Part shown: piece after piece, positions 7,035 to 14,460 of the stretch | Position numbering within the stretch: position 1 is the stretch's first letter | Layout of the letters: every line of letters begins with the position of its first letter | DNA from: Bacteroidales bacterium | Lineage (GTDB): Bacteria > Bacteroidota > Bacteroidia > Bacteroidales > F082 | Length of the DNA: 32,187 nt | Reading direction: 5' to 3' | Assembly: GCA_013141455.1 (NCBI GenBank) | Contig: JABFQW010000098.1 | Location: forward strand, 1 to 32,187 | The notes under the pieces: generated by a model | Told to the model about the DNA's origin: nothing | Databases searched by the model: none | What the model saw: the letters and a program-made list of their open reading frames with translations, nothing else | Program-made: the position numbers and the translations under genes

Positions 7035-9734
7035 TTATCTTTCCAATTCGATTGTCCAGGCAGCAGAGCCAGAATGATCATTTGAAATATCAACGGATAC
7101 AATTAGTATTTCTGTATCACCGGAAGTGCCGTAAGCGATCACCTCATATTGTGTCGTTGGATAACCACCATTTGGGGGATTAAAAGGGTCACTGTTTTCT
7201 CCGCCGTAATATCCTTTATAAAAACCGATAAAGGCTGCAAATCCAGGCCCGTTGGTTAAGGTAATAATCGCCCTGCTGTTTTCTGTTGCAGGAGTGAATT
7301 CAAATGTGTGCGTGTTGCATGAACCAAAAGCAGCGCCATATCCGCTACCTGCAATTTCCTCATCTGTCCAGCAACCATTGGGTTGACCAAAATAACCATC
7401 GTTTCGCGAACCACCATTTGTTTCATAGGCATATCCACCACCAGCCGAGAAAATAAATTCATCATCCACCATGCATGACCAGTCGTCTGTTGTTCCAACC
7501 ATCGTGCCGTCTAAATTGGCCAATGGAGTTATCCACCAGTTATCACTTCCCATCCCTGATCCAACATAAATGGAGTGATTAGAGACAGGAATTCTCCATG
7601 CACCTCCAACAAGTAATTCCTCTGTAAGATCGCCGGTTGTAATGGCAATGGTTTGCGAATAGCTGTCCTCGCCTGATGAATTATAGGCGATTAAAGTAAC
7701 AGCATAGAAGCCATCAACCGCATAGGTATGAGCCGGATTTAGTTCTGTTGAAGTGGCTCCATCACCAAAGTCCCAATGAAAAGTTTCGCCAAATAGGGAA
7801 GTATTTGTAAAAGTGGCAGTCAGACCATCTGATGAATAGGTGAAACCGGCTGTTGGAGGATTGCTTGGAATGGGAGGTTCATCGTTCGGATCATCATAAT
7901 GAACCAGCACAAACCGCCAATATGCTCCATACTGAGATTCATCATAGTCAAAATAATAATTTGATTCGATAATAAGTGTATCTGTTGTGCCATCGTACAA
8001 GGAAATTATATCGTAGCGCACCGAATCCTGAGGAACCATAAACTCGTAGTCAGTTCCAACTTTACAAAGACCAAGATAGGCGCCATTGCCAATCACTTTC
8101 AGCTTGGGGGACGATCCGGTGGTTAACTCGTATTCATGCGTGCCATCGCCCCAGGCAGAAACATCGACACCATCACGGTTTATCATCGGATCAGCCGTTG
8201 AGGCACATATATTATTTTCCCCTTCAGGAAATATAGAACCTTCGGCCCAGTAATCGCCTTTGGTATCGAAAACCATGCTACCATCACGTCCGAAAGTCCA
8301 TTCATCGTTCAGCATACAAGGTCGGTTGGCCAATTCATTGTTATTTAAACCCATTGCCCACCATATTTCTGAACGATCATACGGACCTATCTGGAGCGGG
8401 TAGTTTCCGGTGGAAACATCACGAAGCAGTTTCCAGGTCTTTGTTGTTTCACCAGCTAATTTGGTCAATTCAATAGCATCGTCCTGAATACATCGGCAAC
8501 TGTTTCCTGTTTCCTTGCTGATATTGCCACTTTCGAGATCAGCCTGATTGTAGCTCAGATAACTATTCCAGGCGTTTGTTGAAGAGCTCTGCACTGAAGT
8601 CCAGAAATTAGCATTGTAACCTAAATTCTGAAAAGTCCCATTTGAATTTCGCGTACCTCCGGGCAAAGCCGAAAATCCACTTTCGTTGGTTGCCGCGGTA
8701 TTGGGTGCAGCCCAGTGATTGAATCCTGTTTCTTTCATCTTTGCTCCGGATGCCGGCACACCACTTAGAAAATTATTCAGCGTTGTCAATTCCAAATCAG
8801 TCGGAATATGCCAGCCATTCGGACAAATTCCCTGTATGCCTTCACTTGATTCATACTGCATCATCTCGGTCCAGCTGTAAAGTCCTCCGTAAATATCACC
8901 ATTGAGCGAATTGTCGTTATAATTGTACTTTTCGATGATGCCATTATCGGTTTGTGCCTGACTGCCATTTACAGACGTCCCAACATTCAGGTTTTCGGCC
9001 ATCCATACCTGACTTCCAATCTGAACTGTTGCATAGTTATTATTATCCGCATCCTTACAAGCAATGAAATTGAATGTGACCGTTTGACTGTTCGTAGGTT
9101 TAAGCATCTTTACGCTACGATATACACCTGATTTTCCGGTAATTTTCAAATAATCATCCAGGGTGTATTCCATATTTATCGTTGACCAGGTGTTTTTTAA
9201 CTTCACCGCATTTTGCTTATCAATTTCAGGTCGGGTTCCGGCATAATTAATCTCTGCTTTACCCACTGAGGCATTCATACAAATGATTTTTGATGAATAG
9301 GCGTAAATGTCAGATGAGATTTTCAATAGGTAAATACCATTTTTAATTCCGGTGAGATTGAATGTATGGAAACCTATGGCTAATATTTCCTGAGATTGCA
9401 AGATTTTTTTTCCTTTTATGTCATATAGTTCAATGGTAGTATTGCTTTGAAAATCTGTTTCGAAGCCAACCGTACAGTTACCGCTCATCGGGTTTGGAAA
9501 AATATGCAGCGCATCTGCCATGCTGAGTGAAAGCTCCGACACTCCTACTGTCACATTAAGGTTCAATATATCGGTGCCTGCAAAAGTCAGGCTTGTACCT
9601 TGCGTCAGGTTTTCGACCAGTACCGAATCAACAGTGGAGCTTTCTCCTGTTCCGGCAAAACTGATCAGGTAATCCTGTGCCTTCGTGTTCAGGAGTGATA
9701 GAATAAACAAAATGAAAATGGTAAATTTTTTCAT
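7035..9734 (-). CDS. Secreted FISUMP/PKD protein with internal sorting-like domain
   Basis: This 899-aa protein has a signal peptide at 1-20 (NTKAQ). Residues 76-150 look like a T9SS type A sorting domain (IFPNPMSG, LYDIKGKKI, NGIYLLKIS), although it lies internally. Residues 226-417 form a FISUMP-type major paralogous domain: DADNNNYATVQIGSQVWMAENL, ICPNGWHIPTD, ALPGGTRNSNGTF, FWTS, SCRCIQD. Residues 626-700 are a PKD domain (FHWDFGDGATSTELNPAHTY). The PKD domain separates two related ~190-aa modules (421-611 and 702-899) that share CMxxDE[WF]xFxxxG at 473 and 754. The C-terminus (AAWTIELER) is not a sorting domain. It is probably a cell-surface or released binding protein; the ligand is unknown. 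ATG at 9734; a -7 box lies at 9816-9823. Confidence 0.88.
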   Translation of the reverse strand: MKKFTIFILFILSLLNTKAQDYLISFAGTGESSTVDSVLVENLTQGTSLTFAGTDILNLNVTVGVSELSLSMADALHIFPNPMSGNCTVGFETDFQSNTTIELYDIKGKKILQSQEILAIGFHTFNLTGIKNGIYLLKISSDIYAYSSKIICMNASVGKAEINYAGTRPEIDKQNAVKLKNTWSTINMEYTLDDYLKITGKSGVYRSVKMLKPTNSQTVTFNFIACKDADNNNYATVQIGSQVWMAENLNVGTSVNGSQAQTDNGIIEKYNYNDNSLNGDIYGGLYSWTEMMQYESSEGIQGICPNGWHIPTDLELTTLNNFLSGVPASGAKMKETGFNHWAAPNTAATNESGFSALPGGTRNSNGTFQNLGYNANFWTSVQSSSTNAWNSYLSYNQADLESGNISKETGNSCRCIQDDAIELTKLAGETTKTWKLLRDVSTGNYPLQIGPYDRSEIWWAMGLNNNELANRPCMLNDEWTFGRDGSMVFDTKGDYWAEGSIFPEGENNICASTADPMINRDGVDVSAWGDGTHEYELTTGSSPKLKVIGNGAYLGLCKVGTDYEFMVPQDSVRYDIISLYDGTTDTLIIESNYYFDYDESQYGAYWRFVLVHYDDPNDEPPIPSNPPTAGFTYSSDGLTATFTNTSLFGETFHWDFGDGATSTELNPAHTYAVDGFYAVTLIAYNSSGEDSYSQTIAITTGDLTEELLVGGAWRIPVSNHSIYVGSGMGSDNWWITPLANLDGTMVGTTDDWSCMVDDEFIFSAGGGYAYETNGGSRNDGYFGQPNGCWTDEEIAGSGYGAAFGSCNTHTFEFTPATENSRAIITLTNGPGFAAFIGFYKGYYGGENSDPFNPPNGGYPTTQYEVIAYGTSGDTEILIVSVDISNDHSGSAAWTIELER

Positions 9735-9815
9735 GGCAGAAATTTTAAGTTTTTACTTGATTTGTTGTTTCATTTGAGATCAATGCAATGTGTAATTGCT
9801 TAACCATTTAAGGAA

Positions 9816-9823
9816 CAAATATA
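9816..9823 (-). promoter_or_regulatory. -7 box (TATATTTG) for the 899-aa gene
   Basis: The minus strand carries TATATTTG, an exact TAnnTTTG match, about 80 nt upstream of the start codon. No TTG is seen at the expected -33 distance. Confidence 0.4.
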
Positions 9824-9898
9824 AGCAGGTAACTTTGATGTATGTGAAAAATCAGAAAATATATAGGGTCTGCTGAAAAGCTCAGTGAAGGTTCGATT

Positions 9899-9915
9899 TG
9901 ACCTCGTAGAGGTCA
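9899..9915. repeat. TGACCTC-GTA-GAGGTCA palindrome
   Basis: Seven-base arms and a GTA loop, upstream of the MITE-like element in a gene-free stretch (9735-10400). Confidence 0.75.
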
Positions 9916-9982
9916 TTTGTTTATCGAAAATGATGATTTAAAAGCTGACTCGTCCTAGTAAAAGTTTACAGTCTTGCCCCCA

Positions 9983-10230
9983 AACCCCCACGCGTGCAAT
10001 GTCATTAAGTTAACAGAAAATGTCACAAAAATTAACCGCGGAGAGCCGCAAAGGTTTACGCAGAGTTTCGCAAAGAAGGCTGCCTAATAAGAACTCTGTG
10101 GCTCCCAGTCTGCTGCCAGGCAGGTCTGCGCCTCCTTAGCGAACTCTGTCAGCCGCCAGGCAGGTTTGCGGTAAAAACATTTCAGATTCAAAATCCTTAA
10201 CTTAATGACATTGCCCACGCATGGGGGTTT
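9983..10230. mobile_element. MITE-like element with ~32-bp terminal inverted repeats
   Basis: The left arm 9983-10014 (AAACCCCCACGCGTG then CAATGTCATTAAGTTAA) and right arm 10197-10230 are inverted copies; they differ by one substitution and a two-base indel. They enclose ~182 bp that contain no ORF. This core holds two opposed copies of an ACCGC-G/A-..-CGCAGAGTT-..-AAGAAGGC motif and two short CTGCCAGGCAGG/CGCCAGGCAGG inserts. No target-site duplication is obvious. It is non-autonomous: no transposase lies nearby. Confidence 0.7.
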
Positions 10231-10301
10231 TCTGCAACGAGAAGGTTATAAACTGAGGGTCGATTTGTAAGTTGTAAAAACGAATTCCTCGTTACTCCCC
10301 C

Positions 10302-10316
10302 GATTCGGGGGCCGGG
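10302..10316. repeat. CCCCCGA/TCGGGGG palindrome
   Basis: CCCCCGATTCGGGGG is an exact palindrome apart from its central base and is followed by a G-run. It is one of several small palindromes in this accessory region. Function is unknown. Confidence 0.6.
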
Positions 10317-10393
10317 GGGGCAAAACATCCCGGCACATCAAAATAATAGGTTGTTTCAAAAGAACTGTTTTCTCGTCATACGCCTCATAATTG

Positions 10394-10401
10394 TATATTT
10401 G
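10394..10401 (+). promoter_or_regulatory. -7 box (TATATTTG) upstream of the methylase tail and KilA-N gene
   Basis: An exact TAnnTTTG match about 170 nt before the KilA-N start. Transcripts would cross the methylase tail remnant and then enter the KilA-N gene. No clear -33 TTG is visible. Confidence 0.4.
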
Positions 10402-10498
10402 TGAATGATACGTTGGGTTGAATTCAAATTTGAGTCAATGGAATCCGCGTCAGTGGAGGAACGAAACCGTGACATATTATCACGCTTTGAAAATGGTT

Positions 10499-10573
10499 GC
10501 AGAGGCATCTATTTACCAGCTTTGCGATTTAACAGACGAAGAAATAGAAATCATTGAAAACGGGATAAAATGA
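10499..10573 (+). pseudogene. 3' tail remnant of an N6-adenine DNA methylase / type IIG enzyme
   Basis: The frame ends ...IYQLCDLTDEEIEIIENGIK-stop. The pattern Y-x-L-x-x-LT-x-EEI-x-I-[VI]E is the usual extreme C-terminus of Eco57I/type IIG-like restriction-methylases. Upstream of residue IYQL the frame no longer looks like the family and no start is evident, so only the tail survives. Its TGA overlaps the KilA-N ATG as ATGA, which shows that the KilA-N gene was once translationally coupled behind a full enzyme. Family naming is from memory of the motif and is inferred. Confidence 0.6.
10512..10571 (+). repeat. 60-bp direct repeat, copy 1
   Basis: Matches 11410-11469 at 59 of 60 bases (only A versus C after TTTAACAG). 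It encodes the methylase tail and, with copy 2, flanks the KilA-N gene at a distance of 898 bp. Confidence 0.93.
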
Positions 10574-11376
10574 TGACAAAAATTATTGTAAATAATACGG
10601 AAATAAGCATTATTGAGCATAACGAAAGCGATTATATCTCGCTTACCGACATGGTTAAACCTATTGAAAATGGTTTAGCCTTGATTGAGAAATGGCTCAG
10701 GAATAAAAATACCATAGAGTTTCTGGGTATTTGGGAAGAAATGTACAATCCGCATTTTAATTCCCCCGAATTCGAGGGAATTAAAAATCAGGCTGGTTTA
10801 AACAGATTTGTATTATCGGCGAAACAATGGGTAGTAAAGACCAATTCGAAAGGCCTTATAGCTAAAGCTGGCAGATACGGTGGAACCTATGCACACAAAG
10901 ATATTGCTTTTGAATTTGCCTCCTGGGTATCACCTCAATTCAAATTGTATTTACTTAAAGAATTCCAACGCCTCAAAGAAGAAGAACAAAAGCTGCTGGG
11001 CTGGTCGGCAAAAAGAGAATTGGCAAAAGTTAATTACCATATCCATACCGATGCCATCAAGGAGTATTTGATACCCAAAGAAATTACCCAACAACAGGCA
11101 TCAGCGATTTATGCCAATGAAGCTGATGTGCTGAATATGGCCTTATTCGGTAGAACTGCCAAACAATGGCGGGAAGAAAACCCTGATCTAAAAGGAAATA
11201 TGAGAGATTATGCCCACATAAACGAACTGATCTGCTTGTCGAACTTAGAAAATATAAATGCCCTTCTCATCAATGAAGGATTGCCCCAGTCCGACAGGCT
11301 ATTTAAGCTTAACCAAATAGCCATTAAGCAAATTACATTGTTGCACACCATTGAAAGCAGAAAAATTTTGAGATAA
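10570..11376 (+). CDS. KilA-N domain protein
   Basis: This 268-aa protein has a KilA-N DNA-binding domain at roughly 8-120: DYISLTDM, IEKWLRNKNTIEFLGIWEE, FNSPEFEGI, GLIAKAGRYGGTYAHKDIAFEFASWVSPQFKLYLLKEF. The C-terminal half has the companion region found in many Bacteroidota KilA-N proteins (QQASAIYANEADVLNMALFG, AKQWREENPDLKGNMRDYA). It is full length. KilA-N proteins occur in phages and as accessory genes within restriction-modification loci, and are presumed to bind DNA; no precise function is known. The start ATGATG overlaps the stop of the methylase tail, so initiation probably depended on coupling. The gene is flanked by the 60-bp direct repeats. Confidence 0.9.
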   Translation: MMTKIIVNNTEISIIEHNESDYISLTDMVKPIENGLALIEKWLRNKNTIEFLGIWEEMYNPHFNSPEFEGIKNQAGLNRFVLSAKQWVVKTNSKGLIAKAGRYGGTYAHKDIAFEFASWVSPQFKLYLLKEFQRLKEEEQKLLGWSAKRELAKVNYHIHTDAIKEYLIPKEITQQQASAIYANEADVLNMALFGRTAKQWREENPDLKGNMRDYAHINELICLSNLENINALLINEGLPQSDRLFKLNQIAIKQITLLHTIESRKILR

Positions 11377-11387
11377 AATCAAGTTGC

Positions 11388-11471
11388 ATGATCCAAATCG
11401 ACCAACTGGTTTACCAGCTTTGCGATTTAACAGCCGAAGAAATAGAAATCATTGAAAACGGGATAAAATAG
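11388..11471 (+). pseudogene. Second copy of the methylase C-terminal tail
   Basis: A 27-codon frame reads MIQIDQLVYQLCDLTAEEIEIIENGIK-stop. IDQLVYQL..LT.EEI.IIE is the clear C-terminal signature of type IIG/N6-adenine methylases, and more of it is kept here than in the copy at 10499. It starts 12 nt after the KilA-N stop. Either it is the original tail, with the KilA-N gene inserted together with a duplicated end, or it comes from a tandem duplication followed by deletion of the enzyme body. Confidence 0.65.
11410..11469 (+). repeat. 60-bp direct repeat, copy 2
   Basis: Partner of 10512-10571 with one mismatch in 60. Recombination between the two copies would remove the KilA-N gene exactly. 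Confidence 0.93.
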
Positions 11472-11477
11472 AAAGCG

Positions 11478-11513
11478 ATGACCAAAGAAACAGCGATAAA
11501 ACCGGAGGCATAA
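11478..11513 (+). other. Mini-ORF MTKETAIKPEA coupled to the RhuM gene
   Basis: Eleven codons followed by TAA, which overlaps the next ATG (TAATG). MTKETAIK resembles the start of BRO/antirepressor-like proteins that are common in Bacteroidota restriction loci. It could be the fused head of such a gene after an internal deletion, or a coupling leader. The GGAGG near its end would serve the RhuM start at 11513. Confidence 0.4.
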
Positions 11514-11857
11514 TGGAAAACAGCATAATACTTTATAGCAATGAAACGGGTAATGTAAACATAAGCGTTACTTACCAAAACGACACTTTTTGGCTTCCTC
11601 AAAAAGCTATAGCCGCCTTATTTGGTGTAGAAGTGCCGGCTATTAGCAAGCATTTGGCAAATATTTATGAAACAGGTGAATTGCAACAGCAATCAACTAT
11701 TTCCATTTTGGAAACAGTTCAGCAAGAAGGCTCCAGAAATGTAAAACGAAAAGTTGAGTTTTATAACCTCAATGTCATAATTGCTGTTGGTTACCGTGTA
11801 AATTCGAAACAAGCCACGCAATTCAGGATTTGGGCTACTCAAACGCAAGCGGCATAG
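11513..11857 (+). pseudogene. RhuM family protein, truncated after the N-terminal third
   Basis: 114 codons match the N-terminal part of the RhuM family: IILYSNETGNVNISVTYQNDTFWLPQKAIAALFGVEVPAISKHLANIYETGEL, then VEFYNLNVIIAVGYRVNSKQATQFRIWATQ. Full-length members are ~330 aa. Here the frame runs into TQAA-stop straight after FRIWATQ, where the family normally continues with V-L-K-E-Y. No remaining RhuM sequence was found in the next 150 bp, so this is a deletion and not a simple frameshift. A strong Shine-Dalgarno GGAGG lies 5 nt before the ATG. RhuM genes have no firm function but recur next to restriction-modification genes. Confidence 0.82.
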
Positions 11858-11933
11858 TACAACCCGGTTTATTCTCTATTCTCTATTTATTTATTTCATT
11901 TTAAATAAATGCTGATAGCCAGTGCTTTGTTAT

Positions 11934-11941
11934 TATATTTG
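11934..11941 (+). promoter_or_regulatory. -7 box (TATATTTG) for the DUF6338 gene
   Basis: Exact TAnnTTTG match 56 nt upstream of the ATG at 11997. The -33 region is not convincing. Confidence 0.4.
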
Positions 11942-11996
11942 CAGGAGAATGTTGAATAAAACACTATATGGTACCTGAAATTATAAAAAAAAGAAT

Positions 11997-12680
11997 ATGG
12001 AAATAACTGAACTCGTCTGGAATCTTTTTTTGCTCCTTCTACCCGGAGTGATTTCAACATTAATGATTAGATATATTACAACTCAGAAACAATATTCTGT
12101 TTTTGAGTTTGTGATTTATTCAGCTGTTCTTGGGATAGGTACATTAATAATTATGGAGTTATTTTGTTCCATGTATTGGTTATTTATTGGAATTTTCAAT
12201 AAGTCAGTCTCAACAGAATTTGGGCTAAACTTAAGTATTTGGAACAATCTCTTTAATGGTCAAAAGTCATTAAACAAATCTGAAATGTTTATCTCATATA
12301 TATTGGCAATACCTTTGGGGTTCTTATGGGGATTTTTAATAACGAAAAAAGTATTTATTCGAATATTTCAAAAATGGAAATTGACAAATAGATTTGGTGA
12401 TGATGATGTTTGGAGTTATTACTTGAATTCACCATCAACAGATTGGATTTATGTACATAATAAGAAAACCAATACAACATTTTTTGGAAGAATTGGAGCG
12501 TTTTCCGACTCCACAGAAAAAAGAGAATTGATATTGGAAGATGTTATTGTTTATGAATCAAGCCCATGGAGTGAGAAATATCAAACAAATGCAGTATTTT
12601 TAGAATTAAATAGTTTTGAGTTTACAATAGAATCACCTAAAACAATACAAAATGAAACAGCTACAAATAATCAAGTCTGA
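11997..12680 (+). CDS. DUF6338 family membrane protein
   Basis: This 227-aa protein has hydrophobic segments near 7-27, 35-65 and 102-120, followed by a cytosolic-looking domain with FGDDDVWSYYL, DWIYVHNKKTNTTFFGRIGAFSDSTEKRELILEDVIVY. The last block is the DUF6338 signature. Function is unknown; members are scattered among mobile or defence-type neighbourhoods. The gene is clearly more AT-rich than its neighbours, which suggests recent acquisition. Its C-terminus ends at NNQV, while a proline/glutamine-rich continuation lies in the +1 frame (12652-12828), so the true product may once have been longer. Confidence 0.82.
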   Translation: MEITELVWNLFLLLLPGVISTLMIRYITTQKQYSVFEFVIYSAVLGIGTLIIMELFCSMYWLFIGIFNKSVSTEFGLNLSIWNNLFNGQKSLNKSEMFISYILAIPLGFLWGFLITKKVFIRIFQKWKLTNRFGDDDVWSYYLNSPSTDWIYVHNKKTNTTFFGRIGAFSDSTEKRELILEDVIVYESSPWSEKYQTNAVFLELNSFEFTIESPKTIQNETATNNQV

Positions 12681-12828
12681 AGGGAATAATAAACCAGAAA
12701 GAATTAATGAAGGACAAGAAAAAGGAAATAATAGAAATATTATAACTCCGCGACCAATTGTACAACCTGCACCACAACCAGTGCAGCAGCCAGTGCAACA
12801 ACCAACCCAACAACCCCGTTCGGCGTAG
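12652..12828 (+). other. Pro/Gln-rich 58-codon frame, possible shifted C-terminus of the DUF6338 protein
   Basis: This frame overlaps the end of the DUF6338 gene by 29 nt and continues with KSEGNNKPERINEGQEKGNN and then ITPRPIVQPAPQPVQQPVQQ to a stop. A proline/glutamine tail right behind a membrane protein, one frame over, fits a single-base indel near GTCTGA (12675-12680). It could also be a separate small gene starting at 12652, but it has no Shine-Dalgarno. Confidence 0.45.
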
Positions 12829-13051
12829 TTTCAACAACATCGAATTTCATTCCGGTCTTTGACCGATGATAAATCAATAAATTACACGATCATGACCATC
12901 GGATACCGAATTAATGATCATCTGATTATTCCGAATCAATTTGAGCCAATTATAAAATCGATATAAGCACAATGCAACAATCTTCCGGAAGGCGGAGCTA
13001 TTGTTAAATTGGTGTCTCAGAGAAACTGAATTGGGTAATAGCGCGCCAGTT

Positions 13052-13732
13052 TTAGTTGAGCAGCGATGAGTGCAGGAGGTAATTGTTGTCAGGATAATAA
13101 ATAAACAAGCAGCTGCCTTTTTCAATGGTCTGAATAACAGGTTTTATCATGTCGGGAGGCACGGAAGGACAACCATAACTTCTGCCAAGACATCCGTTTT
13201 TTTTGATAAAATCTTCGGTTGCATAATCAGCACCATGCATAATGATCTCCCGGTTGACTGCATTGTCGTTGAATCCTTTTTCGACACCCTGAATGATTAG
13301 TGATAAACCCACCTGAGAGCCCAATGCCTGATTTTTGGTAACATAAAATCCCAGACTACTTTTCAGCGTGCCGGCTTTGTTTGAGAAATCATGGGCAAAC
13401 TCTTCACCGGTATTCCTGCCATGTGCGACAAGGGTGTTAAATAACACAGTCATTTTATTAAAATCAATAACGTACAACCTTTTGTTGTTGCTCGATTGCG
13501 AGAAATCGACGATGGTTAAAACAGAAGAATTTTCGAGTTGACCCGCTTCTTTGAGTTTATTGAGACCTTTCAATGCAAGCTGAAATACCTCATTTGATAA
13601 GCCAAAAGCAGACAGATTTAAAACAGAATAGATATCACGGTTTGCTTCATCTACCAAATGCAAATCACCCGAATTTGCATTATTAATCACAGGAATTAGA
13701 AAGAGGAAAAAGAAAAAAAGATGTTTTAGCAT
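13052..13732 (-). CDS. Murein L,D-transpeptidase catalytic domain (YkuD_2) protein
   Basis: This 226-aa exported protein has a signal peptide at 1-20 (LKHLFFFFLFLIPVINNANS). The family core is clear: TIVDFSQSSNNKRLYVIDF, VAHGRNTGE, FSNKAGTLKSSLGFY and the catalytic part MHGADYAT (H166), then GRSYGCPSVP with C188 as the likely nucleophile. YkuD_2 proteins are L,D-transpeptidase-like enzymes of the envelope, expected to act on peptidoglycan stem peptides. It is divergent from the NlpC gene (gap ~190 bp). Start at the ATG on 13732; an alternative -7 box TATTTTTG at 13737-13744 would place transcription start almost at the ATG. Confidence 0.9.
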   Translation of the reverse strand: MLKHLFFFFLFLIPVINNANSGDLHLVDEANRDIYSVLNLSAFGLSNEVFQLALKGLNKLKEAGQLENSSVLTIVDFSQSSNNKRLYVIDFNKMTVLFNTLVAHGRNTGEEFAHDFSNKAGTLKSSLGFYVTKNQALGSQVGLSLIIQGVEKGFNDNAVNREIIMHGADYATEDFIKKNGCLGRSYGCPSVPPDMIKPVIQTIEKGSCLFIYYPDNNYLLHSSLLN

Positions 13733-13820
13733 GCCTCAAAAATAGGAATTATTATTGGAATGAACCTTTTTAGGTTGCATTGAAACGTTAAACTTTCACA
13801 ATTGTAGTGCTAATCAGCTA

Positions 13821-13852
13821 TTTGATGTGTAATGTTTATAATCGTAGTTTTG
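13821..13852 (+). promoter_or_regulatory. Promoter of the NlpC/P60 gene
   Basis: TTTG at 13821-13824 and TAGTTTTG at 13845-13852 match the -33 and -7 boxes with a 20-nt spacer, the standard Bacteroidota arrangement. The expected start is about 60 nt before the ATG at 13920, which excludes no part of the coding region chosen here. Confidence 0.75.
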
Positions 13853-13919
13853 CCTTCTCCATGATAAGGAACACGCAAATCCGTTGTTCGCAAAATTCAA
13901 CGCGATAACCAGATCATCT

Positions 13920-14435
13920 ATGAATAAAAAAGCAGCTTTTGTTTTGTTGATGTTGTTGATTGTCAGTTTTGTACAGGCACAAAACAGTGTGCCATTATCA
14001 AAAACAGATAGTGCGTTACATGATTCAACAGGATTTTTCAGAACAGACATCATCAAATTTGCCAAAAAATATTTAGGTACAACCTATCAATATGGTAGCA
14101 TTGATCCCGCCAAAGGATTTGATTGTTCTGGTTTTGTTTATTTTGTGTTTAATCATTTCAATATCAGGCTTCCCGATAGTTCAAAAGGATACAAATCACT
14201 CGGAACTGCACTAAAACCTGATGAATTTAAAGTTGGGGATATTTTGGTTTTTTACGGCTACAAAGATAAAAACAACATTGGCCATGTTGGGATTATCTGT
14301 GAAGCCGATGGAATGAAATCGAAATTCATACATGCCTCATCTGGTGAGGTGTATGGAGTGACCATCAGTAGACTGGATTCAAAAATGTACGCACGCCGCT
14401 TCTATAAATGTATTGATGTGATCAGGAAGAAATGA
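13920..14435 (+). CDS. NlpC/P60 family cell-wall endopeptidase
   Basis: The 171-aa product has a signal peptide at 1-20 (MNKKAAFVLLMLLIVSFVQA, then Q). Its NlpC/P60 domain carries the triad Cys69 (GFDCSGF), His122 (IGHVGI) and His138 (FIHASS). Such enzymes cut stem peptides in peptidoglycan, usually the D-Glu/diamino acid bond. The domain occupies residues 45-165 with nothing else, so this is a small stand-alone hydrolase. An in-frame TTG at 13884 is possible but lies before the signal peptide, so the ATG at 13920 is chosen. It faces the L,D-transpeptidase gene at 14461 with only 25 nt between stops. Confidence 0.93.
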   Translation: MNKKAAFVLLMLLIVSFVQAQNSVPLSKTDSALHDSTGFFRTDIIKFAKKYLGTTYQYGSIDPAKGFDCSGFVYFVFNHFNIRLPDSSKGYKSLGTALKPDEFKVGDILVFYGYKDKNNIGHVGIICEADGMKSKFIHASSGEVYGVTISRLDSKMYARRFYKCIDVIRKK

Positions 14436-14448
14436 CCACTTCGTGGTC
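14434..14448. terminator. GACCAC-TTC-GTGGTC hairpin between convergent genes
   Basis: A perfect 6-bp stem with a three-base loop overlaps the NlpC stop codon and lies 13 nt from the stop of the opposing gene. It has no T-run, so termination is uncertain; it belongs to the class of three-base-loop palindromes seen elsewhere in the window. Confidence 0.45.
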
Positions 14449-14460
14449 GTGGATGCTCAT

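Noticed and set aside
12874-13125. Minus-strand 83-codon frame beginning MKKAAACLFIILTTITSC, which looks like a lipoprotein signal.
   Set aside because: It overlaps the 3' end of the YkuD_2 gene by 74 nt in another frame, the hydrophobic start is read from that gene's coding sequence, and the remainder has no family-like features.
13737-13744. TATTTTTG on the minus strand just before the YkuD_2 start, suggesting a leaderless transcript.
   Set aside because: No TTG at the -33 distance, and the box is only 4 nt from the ATG; a chance match is likely in AT-rich DNA.
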